This document shows positions 1-6,673 of a DNA stretch of 18,177 bases, piece by piece. The notes beneath the pieces were generated by a model, which had not been told where the DNA came from, ran no database searches, and saw only the letters and a list, made by a program, of their open reading frames with translations. How positions within the stretch are numbered: the stretch's first letter is position 1; each line of letters starts with the position of its first letter. Source of the stretch: JAVVEW01 sp032251045 (lineage in GTDB: Bacteria; Pseudomonadota; Gammaproteobacteria; Methylococcales; Methylomonadaceae); assembly GCA_032251045.1 (NCBI GenBank), contig JAVVEW010000049.1:1-18177 (forward strand), given 5' to 3'. The position numbers and the translations under genes were made by a program.

Positions 1-33
1 TGTTGCCATTATTTTTTTGCGCTTTATACTACA
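1..33 (+). other. AT-rich sequence upstream of the first visible CRISPR repeat
   Basis: These 33 bases are AT-rich, with a T-run and a TATACT hexamer at 25-30. They sit on the side where a type I-F leader is expected, given the repeat orientation. If the array continued leftwards with the same period, base 1 would be the final A of another repeat, but it is T. They may therefore be the end of the leader, or a 33-nt spacer cut by the window edge. The segment is too short to decide. Confidence 0.35.
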
Positions 34-1501
34 GTTCACTGCCGCACAGGCAGCTTAGAAAAGAAGTATGAGCTTGTCGATCCTGCTGATCGAGTTCACT
101 GCCGCACAGGCAGCTTAGAAATCTATAGAAAAAATGAAAAATTCCAAGTAAAAGTTCACTGCCGCACAGGCAGCTTAGAAAGCGCTCTTTTATAAGTGAT
201 CTGCGGTTTTCAGGTTCACTGCCGCACAGGCAGCTTAGAAAACCCAACCCCCACGGTAACTCCACCCAACCCCGTTCACTGCCGCACAGGCAGCTTAGAA
301 ATGTCAGTCGGTGTGATGAACCGACCGACAGGCGTTCACTGCCGCACAGGCAGCTTAGAAATTCCAAAGCCGCTCGATGCACTCCCGAACCGGGTTCACT
401 GCCGCACAGGCAGCTTAGAAATTTAACGTATCGTTATCAAGGTCATTATCTTCGTTCACTGCCGCACAGGCAGCTTAGAAAATAAGCCCCTAAGCGTGTT
501 CCATAAGCCCCTAGTTCACTGCCGCACAGGCAGCTTAGAAAGCGAGATCGCCAGGATCGGAGCGAACCTGAATGTTCACTGCCGCACAGGCAGCTTAGAA
601 AAACAATCAGATTTAATGTTACTGATTACTTTTGTTCACTGCCGCACAGGCAGCTTAGAAAGCTTGGTCTTTTTCTTCGGGGGTATCGGCGAGGTTCACT
701 GCCGCACAGGCAGCTTAGAAATTTACCGATAACTTGACCTTTTGCTTTTTTGCGTTCACTGCCGCACAGGCAGCTTAGAAATTAGGTTTAACTGCTCTTT
801 TGGGTTTTTCAGGGTTCACTGCCGCACAGGCAGCTTAGAAATGTAGCAAGGCGTAGCGAGTTGTTTTGACCACGTTCACTGCCGCACAGGCAGCTTAGAA
901 ATCTATCAGCTTCTGCTCACGCCATTCACCGCTGTTCACTGCCGCACAGGCAGCTTAGAAATTGCTGACGTGGTGCAGGTACAGGACAGACGCGTTCACT
1001 GCCGCACAGGCAGCTTAGAAACTGAATCGTTCAAGGCCCGCACGGTCTCTAGCGTTCACTGCCGCACAGGCAGCTTAGAAATCCGACACGGTCGCCCGCC
1101 ACGACCAGGCCCAGTTCACTGCCGCACAGGCAGCTTAGAAAAGTGAGTATATTAGTCATATGTTTTACAACTCGTTCACTGCCGCACAGGCAGCTTAGAA
1201 ATGGAGCACTTTGTAATCAGTGCCAGTGAGTATGTTCACTGCCGCACAGGCAGCTTAGAAAAGTCAGACTCATGCTCCGGCGCTGGCATTCTTGTTCACT
1301 GCCGCACAGGCAGCTTAGAAATCAAACGGTTCAATGCGGATATCTGGATGACTGTTCACTGCCGCACAGGCAGCTTAGAAAAAGACAAATGGCGCGTGCT
1401 GCGAACGCTGGATGTTCACTGCCGCACAGGCAGCTTAGAAACACCTGGGGTTTGCCGACCCAGGGAATATATTGTTCACTGCCGCACAGGCAGCTTAGAA
1501 A
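34..1501 (+). CRISPR. Type I-F-like CRISPR array, 25 repeats and 24 spacers
   Basis: There are twenty-five identical 28-bp repeats (GTTCACTGCCGCACAGGCAG followed by CTTAGAAA), starting at 34 and recurring every 60 bp to 1474-1501. The 24 spacers are all exactly 32 bp and all different. The repeat folds as CTGCC-GCACA-GGCAG, a 5-bp stem with a 5-nt loop. This is the hairpin that Cas6f (Csy4) cuts at its 3' base in type I-F systems, leaving a CUUAGAAA 5' handle. Against the well-known Pseudomonas repeat, the loop is GCACA rather than GUAUA and the tail is CTTAGAAA rather than CTAAGAAA. The repeat orientation implies transcription to the right with the leader on the left, and the CC preceding the spacer-19 sequence inside spacer 20 agrees. 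No cas gene lies in the window, so the subtype rests on the repeat alone. Open frames running through the array (VHCRTGSLE or FLSCLCGSE units) are artefacts of the 60-bp period. Confidence 0.98.
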
Positions 1502-1530
1502 ATCCAAAATGAAGGCACGTCGAGCGAAAT
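1502..1530 (+). other. Array trailer, or a 29-nt partial spacer
   Basis: Twenty-nine bases separate the last perfect repeat from the left end of the IS21 element. They could be the ordinary trailer of the array, or the first 29 of 32 nt of a 25th spacer cut by the insertion. No repeat appears on the far side of the IS (3448 onwards), so if the array once continued, that part has been lost. No other feature is seen here. Confidence 0.4.
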
Positions 1531-1582
1531 TGTTACCAACAATGCAAAACTAATCCACCTCAACAATTGAAATCTGATCCAC
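1531..1582 (+). repeat. IS21 left end with two transposase-binding-type repeats
   Basis: The two related 22-bp units at 1537-1558 and 1561-1582 both begin CAACAAT and end in ATCCAC, 24 bp apart. The outer one continues to the element tip TGT at 1531. Together they form the left terminus and match the right terminus in inverted orientation. Confidence 0.85.
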
Positions 1583-1615
1583 TTGTTTTCACTATGGTGC
1601 CTTTTTGGAGGCACT

Positions 1616-2650
1616 TTGATCACAAAAGAAGAACTCATGAAAATTCAGATTTTGCATCAACAAGGCCTCTCACAAAGGGCCATCGCCAGGCAGTTAGGTA
1701 TTTCTCGCAATACGGTTAAGCGCTATTTGAATAGCCGTATTGATGCGCCGGTCTATGCAGCACGGACAAAGAAGTCGTCGTTGCTGGAGTCATTTAAGTC
1801 ATTTCTTCACTCGCGTATCGCACAGGCCAAACCGGTGCCTCTCTCGGGCGTGGTTTTATTCCGCGAGATACAAGAGCTGGGGTACACCGGCAGCCTGTCG
1901 TTATTACGGCAGTATCTTTATCACTACCGTGGCCAGAAAATCATTGAGCCCATCGTGCGTTTTGAAACCGAAGCCGGTAAACAAATGCAGGTGGATTGGG
2001 GGCAAATGCGTGGGGGAAAACACCCCATCCATGCCTTTATTGCGGTACTGGGCTACAGCCGGGCCATGATGGTCGTGTTTACCGATAACATGCGTTACGA
2101 CACACTGGAATACTGTCACCGTCTGACCTTTGATTATTTTCAAGGCATTCCCCATGAGGTCTGGTACGACAACATGAAGACTGTGGTGATTGAACGTGAT
2201 GCCTATGGCGAGGGCCAACACCGACTGCATCAGCCTTTTTACCAGTTTGCCAAAAGCATGGGATTTATCCCCAAACTCTGCCATACCTATCGACCACAAA
2301 CCAAAGGCAAAGTCGAACGCATGGTGCGCTATGTCAGGGACAACGTCTTCCAGCCACTCAATACCAAACTGATGGCATTGGGGCAGATATTAGATGTACC
2401 AACCGCCAATGAAGAAGTGGCACGTTGGATAGAAACTGTGGCACACCAGCGGATCCATGACACCACCCAACAAACACCCGCCGCGCGTCTGGTGACAGAA
2501 CGGCAGATGTTGCAATCCTTGCCACCGAAAATCCTGCCTGTAACGGCGTCATTGTCCAAAGACAGCTCCATGCCTTCATTAAGCTTACTCAGTCAGCAAC
2601 CCCTGCATCACGACTTGAGTGTCTACGACCAATTGGTGGAGGCCGTATGA
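1616..2650 (+). CDS. istA: IS21-family transposase IstA
   Basis: This is the DDE/RNase H-fold recombinase that cuts and joins the ends of the IS, working with IstB. I place the start at TTG 1616 because GGAGG at 1607-1611 lies 4 nt upstream. The product then begins MITKEELMKI and is 344 aa, in the range of short IS21 transposases. ATG 1634 is a possible alternative. The N-terminal helix-turn-helix (LSQRAIARQLGISRNTVKRY, about residues 18-37) binds the end repeats. The likely catalytic triad is D127 (QVDWGQ), D185 (WYDNMK) and E234 (KGKVERM). The stop overlaps the istB start (ATGA), so the two are probably translationally coupled. The frame shows no interruption. Confidence 0.93.
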   Translation: MITKEELMKIQILHQQGLSQRAIARQLGISRNTVKRYLNSRIDAPVYAARTKKSSLLESFKSFLHSRIAQAKPVPLSGVVLFREIQELGYTGSLSLLRQYLYHYRGQKIIEPIVRFETEAGKQMQVDWGQMRGGKHPIHAFIAVLGYSRAMMVVFTDNMRYDTLEYCHRLTFDYFQGIPHEVWYDNMKTVVIERDAYGEGQHRLHQPFYQFAKSMGFIPKLCHTYRPQTKGKVERMVRYVRDNVFQPLNTKLMALGQILDVPTANEEVARWIETVAHQRIHDTTQQTPAARLVTERQMLQSLPPKILPVTASLSKDSSMPSLSLLSQQPLHHDLSVYDQLVEAV

Positions 2651-3420
2651 ACCTGCAATTATCGCGTATTGGTGAGCTCACTCATGAGCTGCAACTACCG
2701 GGCATTGACACCAATGCCAGTGATCTGGCCCAACAAGCCGCAAGACAGGAATGGGATTATCTGACCTTCCTTGAACAGATCTTGCAGTGTGAGAAGCGTT
2801 CACGCCATCAACGCAAACAGCATATGTTTACCCGCATGGCAGGCTTTCCCTCAATGAAAACGCTGGAAGACTTTGATTATGCCCTTGCTTCGGGCGTGCC
2901 TAAAAAACAGGTGAACGAACTGGCCTCTTTGTCGTTTATCGAGCGGCAGGAAAATGTTGTTCTACTGGGGCCTTCCGGTGTCGGCAAAACCCATATTGCC
3001 GTTGCACTGGGTTATAAAGCCGTTCAGGCCGGTATAAAAACCCGTTTTATCAGTGCGTCCGACCTGATCTTGCAATTGGCAACAGCCCAGCGACAGGATA
3101 AGTATAAGCAAGTGATGCAACGGTCTGTTGTCGCCCCCCGGCTGCTTATTATTGATGAGATAGGCTATCTGCCTTTTACGGCACATGAGTCCAAGTTGCT
3201 GTTTGATGTGATTGCCAAGCGCTATGAGAAAGGCTCGGTCATATTAACCAGCAATTTACCCTTCGGTCAGTGGGGGCAAGTCTTTGCCAACGATACGGCA
3301 CTGACATCTGCCATGTTGGATCGGATTTTACACCATTCCCACATCATACAAATCAAAGGAGAAAGCTATCGGATCAGAGAAAAGAAACAGGCCGGATTAA
3401 TGGATAAACCCAAGGAATAG
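2647..3420 (+). CDS. istB: IS21-family helper ATPase IstB
   Basis: IstB is a DnaA/DnaC-related AAA+ ATPase that assembles on target DNA and recruits IstA for insertion. The 257-aa length is normal for the family. Walker A is GPSGVGKT (residues 108-115) and Walker B is LLIIDE (D170, E171). A sensor-like LTSNLPF segment follows. The N-terminal about 60 residues form the usual helical IstA-interacting region. ATG 2647 overlaps the istA stop by 4 bp. The stop codon ends at 3420, which is also the first base of the right terminal repeat, so the element has no spare DNA on this side. Confidence 0.95.
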   Translation: MNLQLSRIGELTHELQLPGIDTNASDLAQQAARQEWDYLTFLEQILQCEKRSRHQRKQHMFTRMAGFPSMKTLEDFDYALASGVPKKQVNELASLSFIERQENVVLLGPSGVGKTHIAVALGYKAVQAGIKTRFISASDLILQLATAQRQDKYKQVMQRSVVAPRLLIIDEIGYLPFTAHESKLLFDVIAKRYEKGSVILTSNLPFGQWGQVFANDTALTSAMLDRILHHSHIIQIKGESYRIREKKQAGLMDKPKE

Positions 3421-3447
3421 TGGATCAGTTTTCAACTGTTGTTGACA
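3420..3447 (-). repeat. IS21 right terminal inverted repeat
   Basis: The reverse complement of this 28-bp segment aligns with the left end at 22 of 28 positions, sharing the blocks AAAACT and ATCCAC. It ends in ACA on the plus strand, the mirror of TGT at the left end. Confidence 0.85.
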
Positions 3448-3450
3448 TTT

Positions 3451-3480
3451 GCTGGGTATCGGCTTCCGCCTCAACCCAGC
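3451..3480. repeat. Palindromic intergenic repeat (arms GCTGGGT/ACCCAGC)
   Basis: The arms GCTGGGT (3451-3457) and ACCCAGC (3474-3480) flank a nested GGC-TTCC-GCC hairpin. Elements of this general form, with a tract like GGGTTGAGGCGGAAGCC on the other strand, recur between genes in many bacteria, so this is probably one copy of a dispersed REP- or MITE-like family. The element starts only 3 bp from the IS end. Confidence 0.6.
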
Positions 3481-3510
3481 CTACGAGCTGTATTGATAGC
3501 CGGCGCTGTG

Positions 3511-3541
3511 TTGGGCACGTCGCTATCGCTCCTTTGCCCAA
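3511..3541. repeat. Second intergenic inverted repeat (TTGGGCA/TGCCCAA)
   Basis: Seven-base arms TTGGGCA (3511-3517) and TGCCCAA (3535-3541) enclose 17 nt. It lies just beyond the first palindrome, and the two may belong to one composite non-coding repeat covering about 3448-3550. No coding potential is seen in 3448-3671. Confidence 0.5.
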
Positions 3542-3556
3542 ACTACGGCTAAGCTG

Positions 3557-3593
3557 AAAAAACCCCCCTCAATCCTTCTTTGCAAAAGGGGGG
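3557..3593 (-). terminator. Probable intrinsic terminator downstream of rhlE
   Basis: Read on the minus strand, CCCCCC (3588-3593) pairs with GGGGGG (3563-3568) across a 19-nt loop and is followed directly by TTTTTT (3557-3562). The long loop is unusual, but a shorter alternative pairing CCCTC/GAGGG exists in the same segment. It lies about 80 nt past the rhlE stop. A T-run at 3603-3609 may give weak function on the plus strand too. The segment could also be part of a dispersed intergenic repeat. Confidence 0.55.
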
Positions 3594-3671
3594 TGAGAGG
3601 GATTTTTTTCGGGCGGTGAACGGTTAAGGCCGGGCAAGGCGTGATGTTACGACTTGGCCCGGCCTGGGATT

Positions 3672-5045
3672 TCATCCTGCGGTTCGCCGGCCTTGGCCAC
3701 GTCTTTGGCCGGTATTGGCGCGTTGGGTCGAGCCAGGGCGTGGGGCATTACCGCGCCGGCTGTCGTTGCGGGCGGGCTTGGCCTTTTGTGCGTCGCCACG
3801 CTGGCCATTGTTGCCCTGGCCTTGACGGCCTCCGCCGTTACCGCCGCGTGGCGGACGTTGCTGGCGTTGTTTGAACACCGGCTCGGCCTTGATACTGGGG
3901 TCGGGATGAAAGCCATCGACAATGATTTTGTCCAGCGGACGTTTGATCAGCCGTTCGATATCGCGCAGAAAGGCATGTTCATCGACGCAAACCAGCGATA
4001 CCGCCTGGCCTTCGTTACCAGCGCGACCGGTGCGGCCGATGCGGTGTACATAGTCTTCCGGTACGTTGGGCAGTTCGTAGTTGACCACATGCGGCAGCTG
4101 GTCGATGTCGATGCCTCGGGCGGCGATGTCGGTCGCGACCAGGGCACGCACCGCGCCGCTTTTGAAATCAGCCAGCGCTTTGGTGCGTGCGGTCTGGCTT
4201 TTATTGCCATGAATCGCCGCCGCGCCGATGCCGTCGCGTGCCAGCTTTTCAGCCAGTTTGTTGGCGCCGTGTTTGGTGCGCGTGAATACCAGCACCTGCC
4301 GCCAATCCTGCGAGCCGATCAAATGCGACAACAGCTCGTGCTTGCGTTCGCGGTCAACCGGGTGGATAACTTGGGCGACCGTTTCAACGGTGGTGTTGCG
4401 CCGGGCGACTTCGATGTGTTCCGGCTTATGCAGCAGGCCGTTGGCCAATTGACGGATTTCGTCGGAAAAAGTGGCCGAAAACAGCAGGTTTTGCCGGCCA
4501 CCTTCGCCGTGGCGTGGCAGAATTGCCAGAATTTTGCGGATGTCGCGGATGAAACCCATGTCCAGCATACGGTCGGCTTCGTCAAGCACCAGGATTTCCA
4601 CCTGTGACAGATCGACGGTTTTCTGCATAACGTGGTCGAGCAGGCGGCCCGGTGTCGCGATCAGAATGTCCACGCCACGGCGCAATTGCGCGATTTGCGG
4701 GTTGATGCTCAGCCCGCCGAAGATGACCGCCGATTTCAATGGCAGATATTTGCCATAGGTATCGACGCTGGCGCCAACTTGGGCAGCCAGTTCACGGGTG
4801 GGCGTCAGAATCAGTGCGCGCACCATGCGTCGGTTGCTGCTGGGCTTGCGGGTATGCAGGCGCTGCAGCAATGGCAGGGTGAAGCCTGCGGTCTTGCCGG
4901 TGCCGGTCTGGGCGCCGGCGAGTACATCGCGGCCTTTCAGAATGGTTGGAATCGCTTGGCGTTGAATCGGGGTGGGCGTGGTATAGCCTTGTTCAGACAC
5001 AGCACGCAGCAATTCGGCTGAAAGGCCGAGTTCAGAAAATAACAT
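3672..5045 (-). CDS. rhlE: DEAD-box ATP-dependent RNA helicase RhlE
   Basis: This is a cytoplasmic RNA helicase; RhlE family members remodel structured RNA, for example in ribosome maturation and RNA decay. The 457-aa protein aligns along its whole length with the RhlE pattern. It has the Q motif (PTPIQRQ, about residues 24-30), Walker A AQTGTGKT (45-52), PTRELAAQ, TPGR, DEAD (155-158), SAT (190-192), the DIAARGIDI block (about 306-314) and HRIGRTGR (334-341). After about residue 392 comes a disordered, basic, glycine- and arginine-rich tail, typical of RhlE and used for RNA contact. ATG 5045 has AGGAG 11 nt upstream. The gene is monocistronic: it follows the tRNA-Leu terminator with about 260 bp between and ends at its own terminator. 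Confidence 0.96.
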   Translation of the reverse strand: MLFSELGLSAELLRAVSEQGYTTPTPIQRQAIPTILKGRDVLAGAQTGTGKTAGFTLPLLQRLHTRKPSSNRRMVRALILTPTRELAAQVGASVDTYGKYLPLKSAVIFGGLSINPQIAQLRRGVDILIATPGRLLDHVMQKTVDLSQVEILVLDEADRMLDMGFIRDIRKILAILPRHGEGGRQNLLFSATFSDEIRQLANGLLHKPEHIEVARRNTTVETVAQVIHPVDRERKHELLSHLIGSQDWRQVLVFTRTKHGANKLAEKLARDGIGAAAIHGNKSQTARTKALADFKSGAVRALVATDIAARGIDIDQLPHVVNYELPNVPEDYVHRIGRTGRAGNEGQAVSLVCVDEHAFLRDIERLIKRPLDKIIVDGFHPDPSIKAEPVFKQRQQRPPRGGNGGGRQGQGNNGQRGDAQKAKPARNDSRRGNAPRPGSTQRANTGQRRGQGRRTAG

Positions 5046-5190
5046 AAGGAATAATGCTCCTGGAACAGCCTACCCGAAATGGATGCGGGTCAGTCTAGGC
5101 GAGATTCGCAAAGGTGAAGAAAATCGAAGTAAACCGGAAGAGGATGACTGCGAGGCACGGCGCAGACTGAAGTGCGCCGGAATGCGAGGT

Positions 5191-5199
5191 ATTGTAACA
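5191..5199 (-). promoter_or_regulatory. Candidate extended -10 promoter for rhlE
   Basis: On the minus strand this reads TGTTACAAT, a TGn extension plus a -10 hexamer matching TATAAT at 5 of 6 positions. No good -35 box is seen, which fits an extended -10 promoter. Transcription would start near 5184 and give a 5' leader of about 140 nt. Confidence 0.35.
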
Positions 5200-5308
5200 G
5201 AGAGCTGTATTTGACGTTGTTTTTGTTATTCTGATACGCGATTTATGAACGTAACCGTTCACAGTCTGTGCCTTGGTGGCTTACGCGATAATGAGATAAC
5301 CAAGACAT

Positions 5309-5344
5309 AAAAAAACCCGCAAAGCTTTGAAACTCGCGGGTTTT
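5309..5344 (-). terminator. Intrinsic terminator after tRNA-Leu
   Basis: On the minus strand AAAA-CCCGC pairs with GCGGG-TTTT and a run of seven T follows. It lies 32 nt beyond the tRNA 3' end and should close the tpiA-secG-tRNA-Leu transcript. A second small hairpin, GCCGT-ATGAA-ACGGC at 5348-5362, lies between it and the tRNA and may aid 3' processing. Confidence 0.85.
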
Positions 5345-5376
5345 CGTGCCGTATGAAACGGCCTGATATTAAAATT

Positions 5377-5461
5377 TGGTGCCGATGGCCGGACTTGAAC
5401 CGGCACGACTTGCGTCACCACCCCCTCAAGATGGCGTGTCTACCAATTTCACCACATCGGC
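5377..5461 (-). tRNA. leuU: tRNA-Leu(GAG)
   Basis: This is an 85-nt class II tRNA with encoded CCA. The acceptor arms GCCGATG and CATCGGC pair, with discriminator A before CCA. The T arm is GCCGG-TTCAAGT-CCGGC. The anticodon stem CCATC/GGTGG encloses TTGAGGG, which puts GAG at the anticodon, reading CUC and CUU leucine codons. The long variable arm (around TGACGCAAGTC) is as expected for leucine. It begins 10 nt after the secG stop, the same secG-tRNA-Leu linkage known from enterobacteria and pseudomonads, and is probably processed from the tpiA-secG transcript. Confidence 0.96.
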
Positions 5462-5471
5462 GTGTTGGATA

Positions 5472-5864
5472 TTAGTTGTTAGTGCCGCCAGCCGCGTCTG
5501 CTTCAGGCTCAAGCGCAGGCGCTTCGGACGTTTCTTCCTCAGTCAACGGCTGAATCTGCTGTAACACTGGCATATCGACCGGAACCTCCAAAGTGGCAGC
5601 ATCTTCGGTGAAAATGTCCTGATTTTCATCGGCTGCCTGACCGCTTAAAATCGCCAGCCCCAGGCTGGTGAGAAAAAACAGCGCCGCCATGATGGCTGTG
5701 GTGCGCGACAGGAAAGATGCGGCACCTTGAGCGCCAAATACGGTACCAGATGCGCCACTGCCAAATGCGGCTCCGGCATCGGCACCTTTGCCATGCTGCA
5801 TTAACACCAGGCCGATAACGCTTAGGCCCAGCAGAATATGAATAACGATAACGACTTGATACAT
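5472..5864 (-). CDS. secG: Preprotein translocase subunit SecG
   Basis: SecG is the small inner-membrane subunit of the SecYEG channel and assists SecA-driven protein export. The 130-aa product has two membrane segments, about residues 3-21 (VVIVIHILLGLSVIGLVLM) and 54-75. Between them is the conserved cytoplasmic loop with QHGKGADAGAAFG and the GASGTVFG block. After the second helix comes an acidic, Glu- and Pro-rich tail of about 55 residues, longer than in E. coli but common elsewhere. ATG 5864 lies 7 nt past the tpiA stop without a strong Shine-Dalgarno sequence, so translation is probably coupled to tpiA. The tRNA-Leu gene follows directly. Confidence 0.95.
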   Translation of the reverse strand: MYQVVIVIHILLGLSVIGLVLMQHGKGADAGAAFGSGASGTVFGAQGAASFLSRTTAIMAALFFLTSLGLAILSGQAADENQDIFTEDAATLEVPVDMPVLQQIQPLTEEETSEAPALEPEADAAGGTNN

Positions 5865-5871
5865 GATGAAC

Positions 5872-6615
5872 TCAGGCGCGGTAAATGGCTAAGAAGCCTT
5901 CTGCATCCAGTGATGCGCCGCCAATCAGGCCGCCATCGATATCGGGCATGGCGAATAAGCCAGCGGCATTGTTGGGTTTAACGCTACCACCGTATAGAAT
6001 TTGCAGGTTGTCAGCGATGCCGGCATCGAGCCTGGCCAGTTTTTGACGAATGTAGGCATGAACTTCCTGGGCTTGTTCGTCGGTTGCGGTTTTGCCGGTG
6101 CCGATAGCCCAGACGGGTTCGTAGGCGATGACGGCGTTGGCAAACGAGGCGATGCCATTGTCCGCTAAGACGGCGTCTAGTTGGGTGTCGATGACTTGAA
6201 ATGTTTGGTCGCTTTCGCGCTGCTCCAGGGTTTCGCCGATGCACAATACTGGAATCAGGCCTTCGGCTATGGCCTGGGCGTAACGGGCAGAGACTGACTG
6301 GTCAGTTTCGCCATAATAGCTGCGCCGCTCGGAGTGACCGACAATGGCGTATGTGCAGCCAAATTCCTTGAGCATACTGGCGGAGACTTCACCGGTATAG
6401 GCACCACTGGCCTGGTCGGCGACATTCTGCGCTCCCACTGCCAAGGATTTGCCTTGGGTTAATTGCTGAATTTGAGGGATGTATACAAAAGGCGCGCAGA
6501 CGGCAATGCCTTGATCGTCCGCGTTAAGGCCTGCCAGTATCTTGCCACACAGTGCTTCGGCTTCGCTTTGCGAACCGTTCATTTTCCAGTTACCAATGAC
6601 CAGTTTTTGACGCAT
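5872..6615 (-). CDS. tpiA: Triosephosphate isomerase
   Basis: This enzyme interconverts dihydroxyacetone phosphate and glyceraldehyde 3-phosphate in glycolysis and gluconeogenesis. The 247-aa cytoplasmic TIM barrel carries all active-site marks: N9 and K11 (GNWKMNG), catalytic H94 (VGHSERR), catalytic E166 (AYEPVWAIGTGK), the mobile loop 6 (AIGTGKT), and phosphate-binding YGGSV and GGLIGGASL. I choose ATG 6615 over an in-frame TTG one codon upstream because GGAG lies 7 nt before ATG and the product then starts MRQKLVIGNW like other family members. It is first in the tpiA-secG-tRNA-Leu unit. A fitting promoter lies just upstream. Confidence 0.97.
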   Translation of the reverse strand: MRQKLVIGNWKMNGSQSEAEALCGKILAGLNADDQGIAVCAPFVYIPQIQQLTQGKSLAVGAQNVADQASGAYTGEVSASMLKEFGCTYAIVGHSERRSYYGETDQSVSARYAQAIAEGLIPVLCIGETLEQRESDQTFQVIDTQLDAVLADNGIASFANAVIAYEPVWAIGTGKTATDEQAQEVHAYIRQKLARLDAGIADNLQILYGGSVKPNNAAGLFAMPDIDGGLIGGASLDAEGFLAIYRA

Positions 6616-6644
6616 CAAACCTCTCCGAATGAAAATAGCCGCCT

Positions 6645-6673
6645 ATGATATGTTTTTTAACGCCAAGGTTCAA
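6645..6673 (-). promoter_or_regulatory. Candidate sigma-70 promoter for tpiA-secG-tRNA-Leu
   Basis: On the minus strand TTGAAC (6668-6673) and TATCAT (6645-6650) are separated by exactly 17 nt. They match the -35 box at 4 of 6 and the -10 box at 5 of 6 positions. The predicted start near 6638 gives a leader of about 22 nt containing the tpiA ribosome-binding site. Confidence 0.55.

Larger units (their letters stand above)
1531..3447 (+). mobile_element. IS21-family insertion sequence, apparently complete
   Basis: The element is about 1.9 kb with istA and istB overlapping by 4 bp, as is standard for IS21. Both ends are recognisable. The left end 1531-1558 and the reverse complement of 3420-3447 match at 22 of 28 positions without gaps, and the tips read TGT...ACA. 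A second copy of the inner part of the left repeat (CAACAATT...CTGATCCAC) lies at 1561-1582, 24 bp inside the first. Multiple end repeats are typical transposase-binding sites in this family. No 4-8 bp direct duplication is visible: the flanks are CGAGCGAAAT on the left and TTTGCTGGGT on the right. Both reading frames are intact, so the element could still be active. Confidence 0.93.

Noticed and set aside
542..1053. Six-base overlap CTGAAT between the end of spacer 9 and the start of spacer 17
   Set aside because: A 6-nt end match among about 550 ordered pairs is expected by chance about one time in eight, and the preceding bases are AC rather than CC.
29..1553. Several open frames coding for repeated VHCRTGSLE, SLPHRQLR or FLSCLCGSE units
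   Set aside because: They arise because the 60-bp CRISPR period is a multiple of three. The repeated peptide is just the translated CRISPR repeat and no ribosome-binding site supports them.
3654..4607. Long plus-strand open frame of 317 codons
   Set aside because: It lies antisense to rhlE, whose motifs are all intact. The frame is open only because of the high G+C codon use of the real gene.
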